This document shows positions 24,046 to 35,924 of a DNA stretch of 64,000 bases, one piece after another. The stretch spans positions 6,193,011 to 6,257,010 of the forward strand of contig NW_004955480.1 in NCBI RefSeq assembly GCF_000276665.1. The letters are read 5' to 3'. The first letter of the stretch is position 1. The number at the start of each line of letters is the position of its first letter. This stretch comes from Chinchilla lanigera. Taxonomy: Eukaryota > Chordata > Mammalia > Rodentia > Chinchillidae. The position numbers and the translations under genes were made by a program. The notes under the pieces are model-generated. The model made no database searches, had not been told where the DNA came from, and worked only from the letters and a program-made list of their open reading frames with translations.

Positions 24046-24282
24046 CTAATTGTCAAGGTCATCTTATTTCGTACTTCCTTCCATTACCATTTTCTTGTGC
24101 CACTATCATCACCTGTATGCATTTATACGTGTTAAGACTCTTTTTTAGGCCACTTATATTTTGTGTTGATCACTATACCTATTCTTACAGAATTTCGATG
24201 CAATGATTTTAACATCTGTGGTGCATTTCAACACCTGAGATGGAACGTTTGCTTGTTCTTTTCCATATTTTTGGCAGCCTTG

Positions 24283-24364
24283 GGGCTGGGGATTTAGCTC
24301 AGTGGCAAAGCGCCTGCCTGGCAAGCGCAAGGTCGTGAGTTCGGTTCCTGGTACCGGAGAAAAA
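24283..24364 (+). mobile_element. Young ID SINE with a perfect 20-bp target-site duplication
   Basis: The body is at consensus ('ggggctggggatttagctca', 'caaagcgcctgcctggcaag', 'gtcgtgagttcggttcctgg') and ends 'taccggagaaaaa' with almost no A tail. It is flanked by the exact repeat 'ccatatttttggcagccttg' at 24263-24282 and 24365-24384. This is the youngest-looking insertion in the window. Confidence 0.97.
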
Positions 24365-24384
24365 CCATATTTTTGGCAGCCTTG

Positions 24385-24689
24385 ATATTTAATGTTCTCT
24401 CCAAATTTAGAAAGTATTAAATAATCCCTTTGAAAATTTTATTGGGATTATATTTTACAGATTTCAGGCATTAATCCTCACAAACCTGGAAGTTTGATGG
24501 GAAGTGAATTTGGGAATAACTGACATTTTTATTCATCTGGCCTCTTTCTGTTGCTGGAAAAATCAAGAGGAAACTAGCTGTTAATATTTGTAAAGCACAT
24601 TAAGTATTATCTAGCATATGGTTAAAATACTTGTCTAATAAATAAACTATTATTTTGGACTCAAGCTAAACATTTTCTCATCAGGGAAG
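24385..24689. other. Unique intergenic DNA, no feature seen
   Basis: AT-rich, nothing recognised. Confidence 0.45.
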
Positions 24690-24905
24690 GATTTCCTGAC
24701 ATCCTAAATTATTGTAGTCTTCCTATCACTTCTTACCTCATCATCCCTTTTTATCTTCATCACAGCTCTTATCCTATCTAATATTTTCCCATTTATTTAT
24801 TTATTTGTTTATTGTCTGGCACCATTCATTATAGTGTAAGCTCTATGAGCAAAAGAAGGGTTGTCTTGTAGATTCTAGACATTCAATAAATATTGCAAGG
24901 GAAAT
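24690..24905 (+). mobile_element. L2 LINE 3' end
   Basis: 'ggaaggatttcctgacatcc', 'ttcatcacagctcttatcc', 'tagtgtaagctctatgagc' and 'gacattcaataaatattgc' give the L2 3' end in order. Confidence 0.85.
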
Positions 24906-25599
24906 ATACAAAAATACTTGAGCATTTACTGGAAGTGTATTGTAATTAATATGATAAAAATAAAATAAGGAGTAAGATATTCTATAGAGCTCAGTGAATG
25001 GCCCAAGACTTTCATACTTCCAAGTTATGGTGTCCTTACCTTATCACTACTCTCCTTTCTGGGTTTTGTCTACTGAAAACACAAATTAGTTTTCTCCAAA
25101 TGGTAGAAAACAGAACTACCAGGAGTCCAAGATTCACATCCTTTCATACTCAAGATATGAAATTCAATGAAATGTCTCTCCCAGTTTCAACTTTAAAAAT
25201 CCTGAGTAAGCTTCTAAATGTTTTCTGTTTGAGACTGCAAGCCATCTTTCTGGCCATCTACTCTAGCAAGGACAATAAAGTACTATATTTGGTCTATGAT
25301 TGATTATGCCTAACAAATCTTTATCTACTATAGTCATCCCATCCCTAAACATGGTACTATTCTAAGTCTTCTTTTTACAGTCTCAACAAAGTTTATCAGT
25401 TTTCTAGATATTACACTTTCTTGTTAACATTATTCTTAGATTTATTTTTTTTTGCCAACATGAATTGCATTTTTCTTTTAATCAGTGTTGGGAAATATAT
25501 TAAATAATTTTTCATATTTTAATTCATTATTGTGACCATGAGCACTGATTTGTCAAATTTATTTGATTAAGAGACATCTAGTAAATTAGTAAGACATGC
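24906..25599. other. Intergenic DNA, no assigned feature
   Basis: A 101-codon frame at 24998-25303 (+) has no recognisable domain and does not look like a known repeat protein. No promoter or splice context supports it. Confidence 0.4.
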
Positions 25600-25862
25600 A
25601 CTGGGTGTGTCTATGTGGGTCATAAAGATGTGACCTTGAGTACTAGACTGGTCCTAGACCTTCATCTCTGGCACTCCTCCCCTGCTTTGCTTCCCAGCCA
25701 GTAAATTATGCAGCTTTGTTCCACCTCTTTCTGCCATGATGTCCCTCCTTTGAAGCCAACTAATTAAGGGCTGAAACTATAAGCAAATTAAAACTCTCCT
25801 CCTTTAAGGCGTGGATGTCAAGTATTGTGTCCCAGTGACAAGAAAGCTGACTGATACAGCTA
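25600..25862 (+). mobile_element. MaLR-type LTR, plus strand, partial
   Basis: 'gtcctagaccttcatctctg ... tgctttgcttcccagccag ... ccacctctttctgccatgatg ... gggctgaaactataagc' and then 'caagtattgtgtcccagtgac' with 'gctgactgatacag' follow the U3-R-U5 order of rodent MaLR LTRs. Confidence 0.6.
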
Positions 25863-26871
25863 CCTTTCTGATTCTCATTTAGAATGTCATACAAACATTC
25901 TCCCACTTTCAAAATTACAAAAGAATGAATATGCACCTACTAAGATGATTTTGTAAGACCTTTTCTTTACATATTTAACTTATTCTACCCATGTATACTT
26001 TCTGTGACATCTATATATATATGCACATAGATTAAACTGACTTTTGAAAGTTAGCACTCAAGAACTTATACTTTTAAATGAGTGACTATCTCCCCTAAAG
26101 TTGTCACCTTGACCATCATCATAAAAATTTACAGGACATATGTTCCATTCCCCCCTTTTTTCTAAAGAATTCTCTCAGACCCGTATCACTTCCTGTAAGT
26201 ATTGAGCCTTTGTAATAGGTCAGCTGTGTTGTCCAACCATAGTCAATTACACCAGAGTTGGCACTGAGACAAAGGAAACCACTGAGCTCTCTCTACCGGG
26301 AATCTGTCCTTGAGAACCTGAGACAGGAAGCATGTACACATCAGCTATCTGGAGATGCTCAGCTTGTATACCTAAAGTTGGAACTCCATTTTTGGTGCTC
26401 CATCCCCATGCCATGTGGATAGAAAAGAGGAAGAGCTAAATAGGGAAGGGAAATATATCCACTCCATTCTGTTCTGTGCTTTGTATCAGGTAGGTTTCAT
26501 CAGAGCACTAGTATAAGCAGATATTCAATAAACAATGTTGAATAAATGAGTATGATTTTATCTCCAGACTTTGTTCTATGCCCAACAAGGATACTCCATT
26601 TTTATAAACTTGTCCTTGCTAACATTCTTATCACACACACCTTGTCACTGTTAGTATTATTTGGCTTGTTTATCCACCGCATAAAGACACCACCCCGAGG
26701 AGGAAGGGACGGATATCCAGCTCATTCTCCACTGTCTAGCTCTGAACCTTGGCACATGTTCACCCAGAAAATGTATCTTTCCTAATTTTCACACACTGTA
26801 TACTAGTTAGCCAAGGGCCTTTCCTGACTGGATTCATTTCTGATCTTGAATATACCCTGTTCTTTACACTC
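25863..26871. other. Intergenic DNA, no assigned feature
   Basis: A possible L2 or MIR tail at 26500-26560 ('gatattcaataaacaatgttg'). The rest is unrecognised. Confidence 0.4.
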
Positions 26872-28290
26872 TGTTATAGGTTGATAGTGTTTCCTTAAAA
26901 AAGACATGTTGAAGTCCTAACCCTAGCACCTCAGAGTGTGAACTTATTTGGAAATAGAATCATTACAGATGTAATTAGTTAAATTAAAATGTTCTTCCTA
27001 TAAAGAACTGAAAAAAACCAGACCCCCCTCACATTTAAAAACCAATCCAAAAATGGACATCTGATATGCATATACACTTCTCAGATGAAGAAATACAAAT
27101 GTCAAATAAATACATGTAAAAATGTTCGGTAGCACTTGTTATTAGAGAGATGAAAATTAAAACAATGCTGAGATTCCATCTCACCCCAGAAAGAGTGGCT
27201 ATCATCAAGAAATCAACCAGTAACAAATGTTGGAGAAGCTGTACGGAAAAAGGGACCCTTCTTCACTGTTGGTGGGAATGCAGACTGGTGCAGCCACTGT
27301 GGACATCAGTGTAGAGAGTCCTCAGAAAACTAGGATAAGAGGGCCAATTTGACCCAGCTATTTCCCTTTAGGGTATTAAAAACATCACACCACAGCGATA
27401 TACGCACACCTAAGTGATATACGCACGCCTATGTTTATAGCAGCAAGTTTGTAATAGCTAAGTTATGGAAACAATCCAAATGCCCATCAGCTGAGGAGTG
27501 GATAAAGAAGATGTGTTTTTTTTATATAATGGGGTACTTCTCGAACATAAGGATAAATTTGAAGCATTTCTAGGTAAATGGATACAACTTGAGACCATAC
27601 CTTTAAGTGAAGGAAATTGGACTCACGTGTAAATATCACATTTTCTCCCTGGTATAAGAAACTGAAAGGGTACATAAGGACCAAAATGTACAATAGATAT
27701 TGTGAAATGGCAAGAAAATGTTCAAAAGGAAAGAAGAACTAGGGTGGAGGAAGGGGAAAACGAAGGGAAGGAAAAGTGAAAAAAGATTTTAAAAAAGGAT
27801 AAAATGGAAACAAAGGTTTGTAAATAGTGAGGGAAAGATGGGTTGAAGGGAAGACAGGGGACTGGGAAAAACAGAGAAATCAAAATATACTGTGCACAAG
27901 TGCAAATTCCCCAGGATGAATGTGATTATTATGTATATCTAAAACATACCAATAAACTTTATTATAAAATATGCAAATGTTCTTATAAAGAACATTATGT
28001 GAAGACGGAGACACACAGGGAGAATGCCATGTGATAATAAAGTCCAGGTTTGATTGGAGCTATGTAGTGGCACACCAAAGGTCTCCAGAGCTTGCCAGCA
28101 CCATACCAGAAGGTAGGAAGAGACAAGGAGGGATTCTCCCACAGGTTTCAGAGTCTGAATGCCTTGTCAATGACTTGCTTTCTGATTTAGAGCCTCCAGA
28201 CTGTGGATTGACATATTTGTCTTCTTTTTTTTTTTTGAATGCTCAACTTATGGTACTTTTCTAGGGAAGCCCTAGAAAATTAACACACAT
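26872..28290 (+). mobile_element. MLT1-like LTR interrupted by an L1
   Basis: 5' part 26872-27008: 'gttataggttgatagtgttt', 'gttgaagtcctaaccctagc', 'cttatttggaaatagaatc'. 3' part 27994-28290: 'gaagacggagacacacaggg', 'gcttgccagcaccatac', 'tagagcctccagactgtgg' and 'ctagaaaattaacacac'. The two parts are contiguous in the LTR consensus and are split by the L1 at 27009-27974. Confidence 0.8.
27009..27974 (+). mobile_element. L1 LINE 3' end inserted in an LTR, with target-site duplication
   Basis: L1 landmarks in sense: 'aaaaaccaatccaaaaatgg', 'cagatgaagaaatacaaatg', 'gattccatctcaccccagaa', 'atttgacccagctatttccc' and 'ctatgtttatagcagcaag'. An A-rich 3' UTR runs to 27974. The flanking repeat 'aaatgttctt(cc)tataaagaac' lies at 26987-27008 and 27975-27993. 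An internal 24-bp duplication built on 'gatatacgcac' occurs at 27385-27430. Confidence 0.92.
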
Positions 28291-28330
28291 TCCTAATGTT
28301 TTCTTGCTTTTCAGGTATAGCTGATAAAGC

Positions 28331-28361
28331 AGAGACAGACAGACAGACAAACAGACAGAAG
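28331..28361 (+). repeat. (ACAG)n microsatellite
   Basis: About seven ACAG-type units with one A substitution. Confidence 0.9.
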
Positions 28362-29906
28362 AATGCCCTGTCCATTACTGATGTAGCAATTTCTTTTTCT
28401 TTTACATCATCTCCTACTTGAAGAAAAGTATGCTACTGCAAGGCAGAAGGTCAGTAAATGAGGGGGTGTCCTCACTATATAACCAATAATAACTGACTGG
28501 CACATAAGACAAGAATGAACTTCCACAAAAATTATATTGTGGACTCATTCTCTAAGCTGAGAAAGAGTCTCTTGCTACCCTACTTCACAGAACTACTCTT
28601 TCTCCCAAAATTCAGAGACTAGATACTAAAAGCTGTCACAAACATGCTCTGAAATTCACTGAATAATAAGCCTATTCTGAGATCCCAGCTCTCAAGAATA
28701 GAGGTTTCCTGAACCTGAAACATTTTATGATAACAAAAACTTTCTTGTCCTTTATAAAAGTTCTTTCCACCTCTCTGAACAGGCACTCGGGGGAAAAAAT
28801 AGCCAAGGGAAATGCAAAAATATTAATGGCAAAAAGTTAATAAGGTCTAGTCACAGCTAATAAGGTATATTCATTTAATGAGGTACATTCAGGCCAAGAT
28901 GTGAATACAAATTTTATTGACCCTCTAACAATAGTCTCCTTCCAACAGACAAAGGAAAGTATTTCAATAAAGTGAATATGACGGTGAAGCCAAGCCATAC
29001 ATTTTAAAGTGGACCTGCCACTGTTGCAGGACAAGCTTGCATTCCATTGACATTACTGAGCGTATTGAATTATCAAGCTCACCATTTAATAATAAGAGAA
29101 AATCAAGGTTGTTGGAGCAGCCATTTCATTGGCCTTACTGCATGAGTGAAATCCATGATGCTGGCCCAAATGTTTTATTTTTCACTTTTTGCCAAAAACT
29201 TAATCAAAGCAGTTATTTCTAAATAAAATTTACTAGCTAGTAATAATTGTTTTCAAAATTTTTAGAAAAGAAAATTTTTGTGCAAATACTTCATATTTTT
29301 AGAATGCTTGCAAATTTAGGCTTACATTGAAGCCAGTAGATGAACCAACAAACACAAGAAAAAGTCCCCTTTATGGCTAAATTTTTCCATACATTCTAGG
29401 CCAGGGATTTTTTCTTTTAAAGTGAGGTTGTTCATATACATCTATTTTCTAAAGCTTGACAATATGAAATTTGTTTCTATTAAAAGTTCTAAAACAGCCA
29501 TACTATAAAATCCTAAAAGTTTCAAGTAAATTATCCTTCAAGTAATATATCTTTTGAAGTACTTTTTGATGAAAGAAATAATTTGAGGTCAGTCTTCTAT
29601 ACACTGTAATGTTGGAAATTGAATATACTTGTTAAACCTCTCTAGTTAATAGGAGAATAAATACAGGCATAAATGATGCACTTTCACACATGACTCTGAA
29701 CTGTCTCAACTATTTGGGGGAAAAAAGATGAGTATTTCTAAAGTTTCTAGATCTTTCCAAGTGCTCTGTTTTGTTTCCATTAAGAGGAACTAGAGAGCTA
29801 GTTTCTTTCTATTTATGCTTTCATTAGTATGCTTATGCAAATATTTATGGAGTGCTAGCTTTATTTGAAGTAATATGAGAGGATGTTATTATTCTATATA
29901 CACAGT
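28362..29906. other. Unique intergenic DNA, candidate conserved noncoding stretch
   Basis: No repeat or coding signature. 28840-29430 is free of interspersed repeats and has balanced composition with many homeodomain-like TAAT/ATTA cores. In the LCORL-SLIT2 desert of mammals such stretches are often conserved. That is inference, as no alignment was run. Confidence 0.35.
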
Positions 29907-32750
29907 TATTTTTTTGCCATTAAAAAATTTTTCTTATTTTTAAAGTTTTTGTAAAGAATACCTCCCACATGGGATGAAAATACATCTGATTAAGTATAAA
30001 ATATAGTTTTTATCGTACAAAAAGTTACACAAAATACAAAAACAATGATACCACCACCTTCAGCCCAGATACTTTCTGGTGGTAAAAATTCTCGGCAAAG
30101 GGTGGAGCTCAGTGCTCTGACACAGCTTGTGAACAAAGTGCTTTGGCTAAGGAGGGGCTGATCCAGTGCCAGTGGCTATAGTGAGGAGAGGGGCTGGCAA
30201 CCCCCCTCCTAACACTGGGCAGAAAGGGGGTCCAAGGGGCCTTCTAAATTTCTCATGGCAGTGTCTGGAGACTCTGATCACAGTATTGGGGCATTTGTCC
30301 CAGAGTCCCTCCTTGGGTTTAGAATAGTCACAGTGGGCAAGGCTAAGAGAAGAAATCCTTATGTGATTAGTGTCAGAATTATACAGTTCTGCACCCTGGG
30401 ACAAAGTCTCCAAAGCAATGCTAACACATTTGTGTGTGTCATTATGCCTACCCCCAGAGACTAGTAGCTTTCATGTGAGACGGGGAAGAAAAACACAGAA
30501 ATAAAAAAATAATAGGAACTAAAGTGCTGAGAGCATCACCTTGGACTCAATTCCAAGGAGCCACATGAAAAGAAAAACAGATCCTCCCATGTAAGTAAGT
30601 TTACAACAGGAGAATACAGTGCAATAAGGCTCTAAAAATGGCTTTTAAGACCTTTGGTGGGGCATAGTTGCTACGGCTTTAAGCCAGGTTAAACTGTATT
30701 CTAAGCAAAGTCATGTCAGAGAAGTTTCCCACAGGAGAAGCACTCTCTGGAGCTGAAACCAAATTAGCCCTGGAGCATTTTTTTCTTTTTCTTTTTCCTT
30801 TTCCTGTAAGTGTACAAAACAAAGGGAAACACTGATTTTAAAAACCTCTTTTGCCTAGTCCACTAAACTGACTGTTCCATATGGCACAAGAGTTTGAAGT
30901 TTGATGTTATTCCAACAATCTGTAAGTCCCTTCAAAAAAAAAACACTGGAAGTACCATGTCCTGTGGTCATTTCTAACCCTGACTAGAGAAAATGCCTCA
31001 ATTTTCAAAGAGATCTGAGAAAATGGAATGGGCCTGAATTTTTCTAGAGTGTTTTTATATCCATTCAGCAAGCACACGTACATTGCAACACTGGCACTGA
31101 CTAACGACAAGTCCACACCTCCTGAGACCCAAAAACTGCCTGCTGATCACCACCTGCATGAGGGAGTCTGAGGCTTGGCAGATTCGTACCCCACTGCAGA
31201 GACTATGGAGTCTCTAAAAAAGTGAGGGTCCAGAAGAAAGGCAGAAAGAAACAAGTAGGTACAGCTGCTTCTTTTCTTCCACGCGTTCACTGTGCATTGT
31301 TATTGAGGATGCAACGATCCACCTCAGTACATGAGGGCAGTAGCATGAAGTTGAACTCAGGAGCACACATAAAGATAGGGCTATCTTGAGATCCATTGGC
31401 ATCATCTAGCAGTAGAGTGGTCAGGCTCTCCAATCAGTTATCTTCAGGAATTATATTGATATAACAAGAAGGAGCTTCTAGGGTATCAGGGATGTTTAAG
31501 TCTATCCAGCTCATTTCAAAACTAGCTCAGTTGGCTATGCTGAATGTACAGCTGCTTAGACCCGACCTGCTGCCAATCACCAGGTACAGGCCAAGGATGA
31601 CTTTCTTGGAGCCAGGGACACTAACACAGATCAGCAAGGAATATTCAACTCAAAGAATGTTGCTCCCCAGAATAGATGGCCTGATCTTCTGCACCCGAAG
31701 GCTCTTGCCTCACCATGACGCACATGTCCCTGAGATAATATGATTGCTTCTCATTGATGACAGCTACTGAGTGAGCACCTTGGTCTGGCAAGGTAAATGT
31801 GGCAGACCACAATGGCTGCTTTGGGGGCCACAGTGCAGGAGCATATATCTCAAAGAAGTCAGTGTGGATGGAAATGTCATCACCTTCATAGAATCCTTTT
31901 CCGTCAGTTTGAGCAGAGACAGACACGCGCCCACCAGGAATGAACATACAAGAAACTTTCTTGTACATTTAGCAGACTGGTGCCATTAAATCAGGGGTAT
32001 TGATATCCACCAGGTCCATCAATCCAAAGTGTTTCTTTGTCTCCTGAATTGCCTGGCTAGGGTGATCAAGAAAATCTTTCACCTAGTAGTCTACACAACC
32101 ATATTTTCCTATGTTCCCAGAGGATGTTCCCAGAGGCCCTTCAGGAAGCTCAAAGCTGAACTTGTATTTGTTTCCAGGTTTCATGATCACCATCTAATTC
32201 TCCTGTGGGGTGGTCCTGCAGGGTGAGTATGTCCTTGTAGTGCAGGCAGTCCAGGCTCTGCTTGCACTGCTGTGATCCTTGCACACACATGACCTTGGCC
32301 ACTCTGCAAGCCAGGAGCCTCAGGGCTTTGACTCAAGTGACTTCACACAGCTCCACAACCACCCATCCAGCCACCTTCTCCCCACTGCTATATATCTTCT
32401 TGGGGTTGTTAAAGACCATCTTGAAAGACCTGATCTTCTTGAACATCACCATGATAGGGCTGAGTCAGCTCAGGAAGCATGAATAAAATGAAACCCCAAA
32501 TCCAAGAAGGACCCTTTAGCAAAAGTTAAGATTTCACTCTTAAAGAATGAATGTGTCCTTAAGAAGGTGGGGCTTTAAAACAAACTTTAAAAGATGCCCA
32601 CAAAGGAATATTTACTTTCCAAAAGATGCCTGGAAATGTTTTAAACTGCTGGCTATGACAAGAGCTTTGTAGAAGAAAAAAACATTCTTCTCTCTTTCTT
32701 TTCCTGAGGTGCTAGCGGAGTGCTCTGGGTCTCAGCAGGATGGCTGCTAG
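29907..32750 (-). pseudogene. TXNIP: Full-length processed pseudogene of TXNIP
   Basis: TXNIP is an alpha-arrestin that inhibits thioredoxin. On the - strand the coding part runs 32452 down to 31287 with no introns and starts MVMFKKIRSF, as in TXNIP. Internal matches include VSCMFIPGGRVSVSA (ORF 31645-31968), and the C-terminus reads TEVDRCILNN before the stop at 31289-31287. The coding span is 1166 bp against about 1176 bp in the gene. Codon 40 (Arg in TXNIP) is TGA, and frameshifts follow. The 5' UTR (about 32453-32750, with 'aaagtgaaat'-type text before the ATG) and the whole 3' UTR to 'taatgg' at 29917-29922 are retained. A short A tail (T-rich on +) lies at 29907-29915. The AATAAA signal is degraded. 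I did not find a clear target-site duplication, and the 5' edge is uncertain by tens of bases. Intronless, poly(A)-tailed and disrupted: a retrocopy, not a gene. Confidence 0.95.
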
Positions 32751-33431
32751 TGACTCTACCCAAAGAGGAAAGCAAACTTCCACAGTTCATTTCCTTAAAT
32801 GAATATGATCTATAAGAAAAGCCTGGTATTGGGGTAGAAAAACAAAAAGGCGGTGTTCCTTTCTAAAGGAATTAATCAAACAATCTGGATAAAACTAGCA
32901 GTTAAGCACAGCCACTGGCACACATGGTAGAGTGTGAGACTGGTTCACAATTTTTCCTTTAATCCTTGTCAGGGTTTATCATGGGCAGAATATATATTGT
33001 GCCTCAGTGGCTTTGGAGTTGTCTTTGTGACTTGACTGAACCAGTGGAATGCAAACTAATGTGATTAAAGAGATGCTTTAAAAGACTTATGTCATCTTGC
33101 TTGCCCTTGTGCAATTCTGCTATCTTCATGATGAAAGCCCCAAGTAGCCACAGATCCCAGAATGAGACCTGTGGGGCACACAAACACCCGCGGTGTAATC
33201 CAGACACAAGTCTACCTAAACCTGGGGCCCATCCAGAGAGACAAAAAGAGAGAAAGATAGACATATACAGAGAAATGGAGAGAGATTTTTCTGTTGTCAT
33301 TAGCCATAGAGGAGTGGAAAATAAATATTATATAGCAGAATTGCAGCAATAGCTGACTAATATGCCCCAGAGCAAAACCTTCCACATTCTGGGTCACCAG
33401 CTCACTTGAAAGTACACATTACTAATTAAAA
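32751..33431. other. Intergenic DNA, no assigned feature
   Basis: No recognised repeat. Open frames on both strands at 33004-33397 overlap a purine-rich patch (33235-33290) and look like chance. Confidence 0.45.
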
Positions 33432-33815
33432 ATTCTAGTGCTGTAATTTAGATCTTGAATTTCCCCCAAAGGTCCATGTGCTGAAGGTTTGAATTCCAGC
33501 ATGGTACTATACTGTTGGAAGGTGGTAGAACACTGAAGCAGAGAAACCAAGTAGGAGGTCTTTGGGTCACTGGGGAGGGGCATATCTTTAAGAGGGCATT
33601 GTGGGACCTGTCCCCCTACTCACTCTTTTGCTTCCCAGCAATGAGGTGGATCCTGCCCCACATTCCACTATATGTGCTGCGACAGGCCCAAAGCAGTGGG
33701 GCCAACCAGTCATGGACTGAAACCCCCTAAATGTGAACCAAAATAAAACTTTTCTTTTTATAAGATGACTATCTCAGGTATTTGTTACACATGACAGAAA
33801 CCTGACTAACACATT
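33432..33815 (+). mobile_element. MaLR LTR, near complete, plus strand
   Basis: 'cccccaaaggtccatgtgct', 'gttggaaggtggtagaacac', 'ggtctttgggtcactgggg', 'cttttgcttcccagcaatg', 'ccaaaataaaacttttc', 'atctcaggtatttgttacac' and 'cctgactaacaca' give the full U3-R-U5 order in about 384 bp. AATAAA is present at about 33741. Confidence 0.85.
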
Positions 33816-33988
33816 CCATCTGTGGAAGTGTTTCCAACCAGTTTTTATAATTTCTCATTATTAAATATAAAGGTATAACTAAGGACCACCAGTCATTTCA
33901 CAAAGCCATAAACATGAAAATGGGAGATAAGATAAACAAACAGAAAATAATATCCCAGAGAAAACAATTCAGGAAAGAGAAGTTAACA

Positions 33989-34110
33989 AAAAAAAAAAAA
34001 AAAGCTTAAACTGGGAATACAGCTCAATGATGGAGGACTTGCCTAGTATATGTGAAACTCTAAGTGTGATTCCCAGCACCTTAAAAAAAATAAAAATTAA
34101 AAAAGTTACT
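33989..34110 (+). mobile_element. Diverged ID/dID-like tRNA SINE preceded by an A run
   Basis: 'actgggaatacagctcaatg ... gaggacttgcctagtatatg ... gattcccagcacc' and A-rich tail. A 16-A run (33989-34004) precedes it. It differs from the young ID consensus (CTTGCCTAG rather than CTGCCTGG), so it is an older tRNA-SINE lineage. Confidence 0.7.
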
Positions 34111-34671
34111 GACTATCCTGAGACATATTTGAAAGGAAAATGTAACATAAAGCAAGAATGAGATGCTCTTAAATAAGAACCAGTCATCATATTACAACAT
34201 ACATATGGATATTAAAAACATGTTTGTTGAAGTAAAAAGATCAGAATAGTTTGGAAAAATGATGAAAAATTTACACAGTATAAAAAAGACAACTATGAAA
34301 AATACGAGTGAAAAATAAGAAACAGAAAATCCTGACTGATAGTAGTACAAAAACATGGGAGAAAGGGTAATGGTTATTCAGTGAAATAGTCATAGGCATA
34401 GAAAACTTTTATTGATTATCAATTTTGGGGATCAACCTATAGATAAAGCATAGAAGATTTAAATATGGCTACAAAATGGGTGATAAATGTCTGACTTAAT
34501 GTGAAAAAGGGATGAAAAGTGGGAATTGGAAGGGTAAAAAAGAGTAAATAGAAAGGTAGGAGTGATAAAAATCTTCATCTTGATAAATGGAGAATCAAGT
34601 AACTCATCAATGTTTTATGAAAAAGTAATGAAAGTGTACTACGTGTCTTTTACACTGTAATTGCTGTATTA
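34111..34671. other. Unique AT-rich intergenic DNA
   Basis: Nothing recognised. Confidence 0.45.
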
Positions 34672-35055
34672 GTTCATGAGAGCTGCTATAACAACTACCT
34701 TACACTTTATGGCTTAAACGACAGAAATCTATTTTCTCAAAGTTCTAGGGGATAGAATTTCAAGATTAAGGTGTTGGTAGATTTGGTTTTACTCTAAGGC
34801 CTTTTCTCCCTGACTTGCCGATGGCTGCTCTTTCACTTTGTCCTCACATGACTTTCTTCATTCTTGTTCTTTGTGTACCCAAACTCCTTATAAAGATACC
34901 AGTCATATTGGATTAGGACGCATTCTAATGACCACATTTTAATTTAAGCATCCATTTAAGGGACTTATCTCTAAATACCATCACATTCTGAAGTACTGAG
35001 GCTTAGGGCTTCAAATATGAATTTTAGGGTGGGAGGATACATTTCATACCATAGC
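34672..35055 (-). mobile_element. MLT1-like LTR, minus strand
   Basis: Antisense landmarks: 'gtattagttcatgagagctg', 'cttatggcttaaacgacag'-type text, 'tttgtcctcacatgactttc', 'actccttataaagatacc', 'attggattaggacgcattc' and 'ttagggcttcaaatatgaat'. Confidence 0.75.
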
Positions 35056-35059
35056 AACC

Positions 35060-35268
35060 ACCTGGTATTTTTCCTCCTCAGGGGTGCTGAGTATTGAGCC
35101 TAGATCTTCTCACTAAGCTACATCCTCAGCCCTTTTAATTGTTATTTTGAGATAGGGTCTCATTAAATTGCTAAATTTCCCCACACTAAATTCAAACTTG
35201 TGATCCTCCTGCCTCAGTTTCTCATAATGCTAGGATTATAAGCATGCACTACCATACTTGTCATAAAT
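35060..35268 (-). mobile_element. B1-dID composite SINE, minus strand
   Basis: The dID half comes first on the + strand ('gctgagtattgagcctagat', 'ctaagctacatcctcagccc'), then the antisense B1 half ('gagatagggtctcattaaat', 'gatcctcctgcctcagtttc', 'taggattataagcatgcac'). Confidence 0.85.
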
Positions 35269-35689
35269 GTATCTTTCTGCACAAATGTGTTTTTAAATGT
35301 ATAGAAATAGTTATATAACTATATTGAAATGAACCAGGAAGGAAAAGTAGATAGTTTGATAATATCTAAAATTGAAGTCAATAAATAATGGTAAATACAT
35401 GTTATTTAGAGATATGGAGCCAACTGGAGGCTGCCAGATGCAATTGTACAAGTTATTCAAAGTACAGTCAAATATGGCAGCACTGGCTGAACACAAGAAT
35501 TGTTATTAACATCGACAATTTGAAAAATTAAAAGTAGTTTGCTCTGGTGAACAGGACTAGACTTACCTTCCTAGAGACAGGCTACTATACCACTGTGTAC
35601 TACTAAATTCTTAAATCATATATATTACTTTGATTATAAATATTTAAACTCCAATTTAATAAAGTAAATAAAAATATTCAGCTTTTCTT
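35269..35689. other. Unique AT-rich intergenic DNA
   Basis: Nothing recognised. Confidence 0.45.
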
Positions 35690-35905
35690 TGCCTTCTTCC
35701 TATCCCTGCTCTCTTTCCAAACTTTATTATCATTGGGCTGGAGAATTGTAGAGACTTCTAAATGTTTTCCTTCTCCTCTCACCCATCCTATAACATATCT
35801 AGAGAATTACATCTTAACTAAAAATATGGCCATGTTACTCTCCTGTTTAAAATATTTCAATCATTCTGTCATGTCTTAAAAGTTGCTCCTGAAGCTGGGA
35901 AATAC
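35690..35905 (+). mobile_element. L2 LINE fragment
   Basis: 'atggccatgttactctcctg' followed by 'tttaaaatatttcaatcatt' matches the L2 block 'gatcatgtcactcccctgcttaaaacccttcaat'. Confidence 0.55.
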
Positions 35906-35924
35906 TATGAGTGGTCTGTTGCTT

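Noticed and set aside
31645..31968. 107-codon frame that looks like an arrestin-domain protein
   Set aside because: It is part of the TXNIP retrocopy, which has a stop at codon 40, frameshifts, no introns and a 3' A tail.
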